A stretch of 46,267 nucleotides of DNA. Origin: Alphaproteobacteria bacterium (GTDB taxonomy: Bacteria > Pseudomonadota > Alphaproteobacteria > Acetobacterales > Acetobacteraceae). The DNA is taken from assembly GCA_026400845.1 (NCBI GenBank), contig JAPLOH010000235.1, positions 465 to 46,731 of the forward strand. The letters are read 5' to 3'. A program made the translations under genes and the position numbers. The notes below the pieces were generated by a model that saw only the letters and a list, made by a program, of their open reading frames with translations, made no database searches and had not been told where the DNA came from. The number at the start of each line of letters is the position of its first letter. Positions within the stretch are counted from its first letter, which is position 1. Below are positions 42,431 through 46,267 of the stretch, piece by piece.

Positions 42431-43297
42431 CTATCCCTGCCATTCCGGGGGCTCGACGGCGCCGATTTGGTCGGTGATGCGGGCGTAGGCTTCGGGGCGG
42501 CGGTGTTTGTCGAAGGCGAAGATGGTGGTGCGGCCGAGGCGGCAGACGTCGAGGTCGCAGTCGGCGACGATGACTTCGTCGTCCCAGCTGGTGGCCTGGG
42601 CGAGGATTTCGCCTTGGGGGTTGACGATGATGGAGTGGCCGAACAGCTCGTTGCCGTCCTCGGTGCCGGCCTTGGCGACGGCGACGGCGAAGGTGGCGTT
42701 TTGGTAGGCGCCGGCTTGCACGCTCAGATGGAGGGAGGGGGTGTTGTAGCCGACCATCACGAGTTCGACGCTTTGCAGGCCGAGGACGCGCCAGGCCTCG
42801 GGCCAGCGGCGGTCATTGCAGATCATCATGCCCATGTTCACGCCGTCGAGCCCGCCCATGGGCGCGCGGATGACGGGGAAGCCGAGGTCGCCGACTTCGA
42901 AATAGCGCTTTTCGAGGTGCTGGACGGCGCGCTTGGGGTCAAACTCCGCATGGCCCGGCAGATGGATTTTGCGGTATTTCAGCATGATCTGGCCGGCGGG
43001 GTTGACCAGGATGGCGGTGTTGAAGTGGCGGCCCTCCGGCGTGCGCTCGGCGTAGCCGAGGTGGAAGCCGACATTGAGGCGTTTCGCGGCGGCGAAGAGG
43101 GGGGCGGTTTCGTTGGCCTCGTGGAAATGGCGGGGGAAGAAGGTGGTCAACGCGAGCTCGGGGAACACCACGAGCTGGGCGCCGCGGGCGTGGGCGCGCT
43201 CCATCAGGCGGACCATGCGGGCGACTGCGACGTCCCGCCCTTCCGCCTTTTGGATGGGGCCTAGCTGTGCGGCGACGACGGTCAAAATCCGTGACAT
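42431..43297 (-). CDS. N-carbamoyl-D-amino-acid hydrolase / nitrilase-superfamily amidase
   Basis: 288 residues with the Glu-Lys-Cys triad of the nitrilase superfamily: FPELAL, KYRKIHLPG and MMICNDRRWPEAWR. NDRRWPEAWR and RHFHEANE are typical of D-carbamoylases, which turn N-carbamoyl-D-amino acids into D-amino acids, CO2 and ammonia. The enzyme is cytoplasmic. Its ATG (43297) lies 16 bp inside the end of the upstream Cdh-like gene, so translation is coupled although the two activities are unrelated. No hydantoinase gene is in the window. Confidence 0.87.
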   Translation of the reverse strand: MSRILTVVAAQLGPIQKAEGRDVAVARMVRLMERAHARGAQLVVFPELALTTFFPRHFHEANETAPLFAAAKRLNVGFHLGYAERTPEGRHFNTAILVNPAGQIMLKYRKIHLPGHAEFDPKRAVQHLEKRYFEVGDLGFPVIRAPMGGLDGVNMGMMICNDRRWPEAWRVLGLQSVELVMVGYNTPSLHLSVQAGAYQNATFAVAVAKAGTEDGNELFGHSIIVNPQGEILAQATSWDDEVIVADCDLDVCRLGRTTIFAFDKHRRPEAYARITDQIGAVEPPEWQG

Positions 43298-44001
43298 GTG
43301 AAATCCATCATGGCCTCGCCATGGGCGAAGGCGTCGTTGTGGGCGATGAGGGCGAAGCCTTCGGGCAGGGCGGCGGCGACCAGGGTCCAGTCGCCCATGT
43401 CGGGGCCGGACTGCTCGGCGAGCAGGCGGAAGGGGTTGATGCCGGCCAGCGTGTCGCCCGGGATCAGGCGGGCGCTGACGCGATGGCCGTCGAGTTTTAC
43501 GGGGAATGGCGCCCAGGCGGGGCCGGGGGGCGTGGCGTCGAGTGCGGCGCGGATATCGGGACGAATGCAGTCGATATGGATGTGGAGTTGGCTTTGGGAG
43601 CGGCCGTTGCGGGAGTTGACCGCGAGGGCGTAGGCGGCGCGCGGGAGGGGGCGGCCGAGTTTGGTGGCGACGAGGGCCCGGTTGTCCCAGGCGACTTCGA
43701 AGCTGCGATCGGCGAGGACGGAGGGGTCTTCGATGCCGGTGACTTTGGCGGTGGGGATAGCGAGGTAGTGGTAGGGTTTGTCGGCCGCGTTGTCTTTGAG
43801 GATGGCGACGCCGCGGGGAAGGTCGAGCGATGTACAGGGCTTGGGTTCCAGGCCGGCGCGGGCGGCGGGGGCGCATTTACTGTCGACGATTTTCCACAGC
43901 GCGTCCGGGTCCGCCGCGCAGGCGGATTGGATGGCGAGCAGGAAGAGGGCGAAGGCGGCGAGGGTGCGGCGCATCAGGGCGGCGGCGCGGCGCTTCATCA
44001 T
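43282..44001 (-). CDS. cdh: CDP-diacylglycerol pyrophosphatase-like protein (periplasmic)
   Basis: About 239 residues. The N terminus carries a signal peptide (LAAFALFLLAIQSACA). The active site is the HIT-like SQLHIHIDCI, as in Cdh enzymes that hydrolyse CDP-diacylglycerol to phosphatidate and CMP. WKIVDSKCAP and PFRLLAEQ are also family features. I take ATG 44001 (preceded by AGGA) although 43998 and 44019 are possible. It is coupled to the carbamoylase by a 16-bp overlap. Confidence 0.82.
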   Translation of the reverse strand: MMKRRAAALMRRTLAAFALFLLAIQSACAADPDALWKIVDSKCAPAARAGLEPKPCTSLDLPRGVAILKDNAADKPYHYLAIPTAKVTGIEDPSVLADRSFEVAWDNRALVATKLGRPLPRAAYALAVNSRNGRSQSQLHIHIDCIRPDIRAALDATPPGPAWAPFPVKLDGHRVSARLIPGDTLAGINPFRLLAEQSGPDMGDWTLVAAALPEGFALIAHNDAFAHGEAMMDFTCHGF

Positions 44002-44072
44002 GGCGCGGGTCCTGGGCATGGGGCGGGGATTACTGCCCGCCCCGCGGATCGCGTCAAGGCAATACGAAGATC

Positions 44073-45920
44073 TCAGACGAAGTTCGCCAACCCAACGTTG
44101 GTGGCGCCGAGAAAGGTCAGGGTCGTGCCGTCGGAAAGGGTGAGGGTCTCGTTGCCGTTGGCGGTGGTGGCGCCCGCGAGTGCGGCAGCGGCCTCTCCGG
44201 CAGCGAAGCCGGCGAGGTGGAAAAGGGTCAAACCTGGATTGAAGTTGGCAATGGTAAGCTGGCCGACGGTACCATGAGTGATATCGACAAGCGCCAGGCT
44301 ACTGGTGTTCTGGAAACTCGGGCCAATGATTGTCTCCGCGCCGGTTCCCGCCTGGACGATGACGTTGCCGAAGCCGGTATTGATGGTGTCGTTGTTGCCG
44401 CCGGCGACGACGTAGGACAGGCCGTTGCTCGACTGCCTGGACACCGAGATGAGGTTGCCGCCCGCGGAACCGCCGAGGAAAATTCCGCGGGAGTCGGACA
44501 AGACCGTCAGCGCCGGGCCGGCGCTGATGATGGTTGCCGAACCGTAGCCATAGGATTGATCGGTGTAGCTGGTCGCTCCGTTGGCGAAGACCAGGACTGG
44601 CGATCCGCCAAACACATTCAGCGTACCGGAAGCCGTTCCGACGATAGTGGACGTCGCCTGTCCACCGGCGGCGATGGCGTGCAACGTGCCGCTTCCAGCG
44701 AAGATCAGGGCGGCGGTGTCTGCGGCGACAGTATCGATGCCGGCGCCGGCCAGTATCGTGTCGGCGCCACGCGCATTGACGAAGGTGTTGCCATCACCAA
44801 GTAGCAGCAGGCTGCGGCCGCTGAAGCTGGTGGTGATGGTGTCATTACTGGATATGGCGGCGACGGTGGCGGCTCCGCCGGTACTGATGCTGGTCCCGTT
44901 TGGGCCGAGCAAGGCGAGGGTCGACAGCGCGGCGGCGGCGTTGATGATCGCGCTGCCGGTGCCGCCGATGATGGTATCGGCGGCGCTGCTGGTGACGGTG
45001 GTGCTGCCGTGCCCGAGGACGAGGAGGTTCGTGCCGGCGAGGGACTGGATGATGTCATCACCATCGGCAAGCACGGTGCTGCTGCCGCCGGCGAGCATGA
45101 CGGTCTGGGTGGCGGACTGATTGGCCAGCGCGATGAGGTTGGTGCCGGCGGAGGCGGCGATGGTGGCGGCACCGCTGCGGGAGGCATAGTCGATGCCGCC
45201 AGGGCCGGCGACGATGACCGCGCCGTCGCTCTGGGCGCCGATGACGGTGACGCGACCCGGCGCACCGGCAATGAAGGCGGACGTGCCACCGGGGATGGTG
45301 AAAGTGCCGGTGATGCGGGTGATGAGTTCGAGCGGGGAGCCGGAGGGGGGCGTGCCGGTCGCGAGATCGAAGGGGACGACGGTGCCGGCGAGGATGGCGG
45401 CGTTGAGGGGGGCCAGGAGAGTCTGCTCGCTGACGGCTGCAATGGGGTCGGCAGGGAAATGCAGCACCGCGCCGGCGCCCTGGATGGTGACATCGGGGGC
45501 GACGGGCTGGCTAGTGCGGGTGACGCTTGTGCCGCCGGTCCCGTCGGGCTGAAGCAGGTAGTTGCCGCCCAGGCCGTCAGGGCCAAGTTGAATGTAGTAG
45601 GTGCTGGTGGCGGTGGGGATGTCGAGGGCGTAGCCAAGGTCAATGGTGGCGACGGAGGAAGCGGTCGCAACGATATCCGGCAGGTCGATGGTTCCGCCGA
45701 ACCCGAAGCCTGTGGTGCTGATATTGATTGTGTTGGGGATTGTGGCGGTGCCATCGATGCGCAGCGTGCCGCTGGCGACCACGATTGCGCCAAGCGACCC
45801 CGCATCAGGGCGAACGAGTTCGAGCGTGCCGGCCAAGATGGCGATGGTGTAGTTCGGATATCCGGTCGCACCGACGCCGGTATTGGCGGCGTTGAGAACC
45901 AAAGTACCCGCGCTGGACAT
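44073..45920 (-). CDS. Beta-helical/RTX-like repeat protein, N terminus uncertain
   Basis: At least 615 residues of Gly/Ala/Thr/Ser-rich repeats such as ADTIIGGTGSAIINAAAA, GADTILAGAGIDTVAADTA and NNDTINTGFGNVIVQAGTGA, which resemble haemolysin-type (RTX) or right-handed beta-helix turns. It ends TLTFLGATNVGLANFV. There is no membrane segment. This suggests a secreted surface protein. The first ATG is 45920, yet the same frame is convincingly coding up to 46130 (TYLVSTQRDFLLAIGTSS, GGGGDDTISLAGDVLLTGY) with no start codon, then meets TGA. An ATG lies at 46138 in another frame, so a frameshift at the N terminus is likely. Confidence 0.72.
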   Translation of the reverse strand: MSSAGTLVLNAANTGVGATGYPNYTIAILAGTLELVRPDAGSLGAIVVASGTLRIDGTATIPNTINISTTGFGFGGTIDLPDIVATASSVATIDLGYALDIPTATSTYYIQLGPDGLGGNYLLQPDGTGGTSVTRTSQPVAPDVTIQGAGAVLHFPADPIAAVSEQTLLAPLNAAILAGTVVPFDLATGTPPSGSPLELITRITGTFTIPGGTSAFIAGAPGRVTVIGAQSDGAVIVAGPGGIDYASRSGAATIAASAGTNLIALANQSATQTVMLAGGSSTVLADGDDIIQSLAGTNLLVLGHGSTTVTSSAADTIIGGTGSAIINAAAALSTLALLGPNGTSISTGGAATVAAISSNDTITTSFSGRSLLLLGDGNTFVNARGADTILAGAGIDTVAADTAALIFAGSGTLHAIAAGGQATSTIVGTASGTLNVFGGSPVLVFANGATSYTDQSYGYGSATIISAGPALTVLSDSRGIFLGGSAGGNLISVSRQSSNGLSYVVAGGNNDTINTGFGNVIVQAGTGAETIIGPSFQNTSSLALVDITHGTVGQLTIANFNPGLTLFHLAGFAAGEAAAALAGATTANGNETLTLSDGTTLTFLGATNVGLANFV

Positions 45921-46142
45921 GGTAAGGCCGAACGCACCGTAGAGGCCGAAGCCGTTGCCGTCGACTGTGATGCGATCGCCGGCGGGGATGGCGATGTCGA
46001 CGTACCCGGTGAGCAGAACGTCGCCGGCAAGGCTGATGGTGTCGTCACCGCCTCCGCCGGGATGGGCGGCGGAGGAGGTGCCGATGGCGAGGAGGAAATC
46101 GCGCTGGGTGGATACCAGGTAGGTGGTGCCTCAACCATCCCC

Positions 46143-46267
46143 TCATTTCGATTTTGCAAACAGTCCATTAAATTGGCTGGCCTGTGACATGGCCTTGGCG
46201 AAGGCTGTCATGAGAGGGGCGAGCCTGTGCTCCGGCATGTTGGGGATAAGTTCGTAGAGCATGCAGC
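46143..46267 (-). CDS. C-terminal end of an unknown minus-strand gene (partial)
   Basis: The last ~40 codons run from the window edge to the stop at 46143-46145: MLYELIPNMPEHRLAPLMTA then FAKAMSQASQFNGLFAKSK. The stretch is helical and not recognised. It ends 5 bp before the candidate ATG of the beta-helical protein, so the two could share an operon. The short length limits confidence. Confidence 0.4.
   Translation of the reverse strand, partial: CMLYELIPNMPEHRLAPLMTAFAKAMSQASQFNGLFAKSK

Overview
The window is GC-rich, densely coding alphaproteobacterial-type DNA. My best guess, from gene style and codon use alone, is a member of the Acetobacteraceae (Rhodospirillales); no rRNA or other marker is present to prove it. 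Most genes are enzymes of small-molecule catabolism: CoA ligase and CoA transferase, two enolase-superfamily enzymes, several dehydrogenases, alpha/beta hydrolases, amidohydrolases, ThDP enzymes and a class II aldolase. No tRNA, rRNA, CRISPR array or replication origin was found.

Layout. 1-8.5 kb: the end of a fused membrane/spermidine-synthase-like protein, an acyl-CoA synthetase, then a minus-strand operon (glucarate-dehydratase-like enzyme, CoA-transferase A and B, an alpha/beta hydrolase whose nucleophile position is Ala), divergent from a beta-propeller lactonase. 8.6-15.7 kb: ftsK, then a single-chain restriction-modification protein (PD-ExK nuclease plus N6-adenine methylase) bounded by repeats, then a small basic protein with a near-consensus, apparently leaderless promoter. 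15.7-20.7 kb: glycosyltransferase, MsrQ without MsrP, an SDR, an enolase-superfamily dehydratase and a 2-hydroxyacid dehydrogenase.

20.7-23.3 kb is a small accessory island: a RAYT (REP-associated transposase) with its REP hairpins, an MntA/HepT toxin-antitoxin pair whose toxin gene carries an in-frame amber codon, an intact ccdAB pair, and a decayed IS110-type transposase. 23.3-33 kb returns to catabolism: a ThDP enzyme, an N-acyl-D-amino-acid deacylase, a proline-iminopeptidase-like hydrolase, an epoxide-hydrolase-like enzyme, a GntR regulator whose ligand domain appears replaced by a foreign aldehyde-dehydrogenase fragment, a CtBP-like dehydrogenase, and an E1alpha-E1beta-lipoyl fusion broken by an internal deletion with frameshift.

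33-41.2 kb: two SDRs, two tandem TPR plus family-9-like glycosyltransferases translationally coupled to an SDR, a methyltransferase, a CnbZ-like deaminase, a nitronate monooxygenase and a class II aldolase. 41.25-42.43 kb is a scar region with no intact gene: a ccdB 3' remnant, a hypothetical-gene fragment, lower-GC DNA and two copies of a TTTCGATATCGAAA-type palindrome. 42.4-46.3 kb: a carbamoylase/nitrilase overlapping a CDP-diacylglycerol pyrophosphatase, a beta-helical repeat protein with a damaged or unclear N terminus, and the tail of another minus-strand gene.

No wholly new multi-gene system can be demonstrated from sequence reading. The best candidates for follow-up are the helicase-less single-chain restriction enzyme, the GntR/ALDH chimera, the E1alpha-E1beta-lipoyl fusion, the Ala-nucleophile hydrolase operon, and the repeat families (REP/RAYT and AT-rich hairpins).
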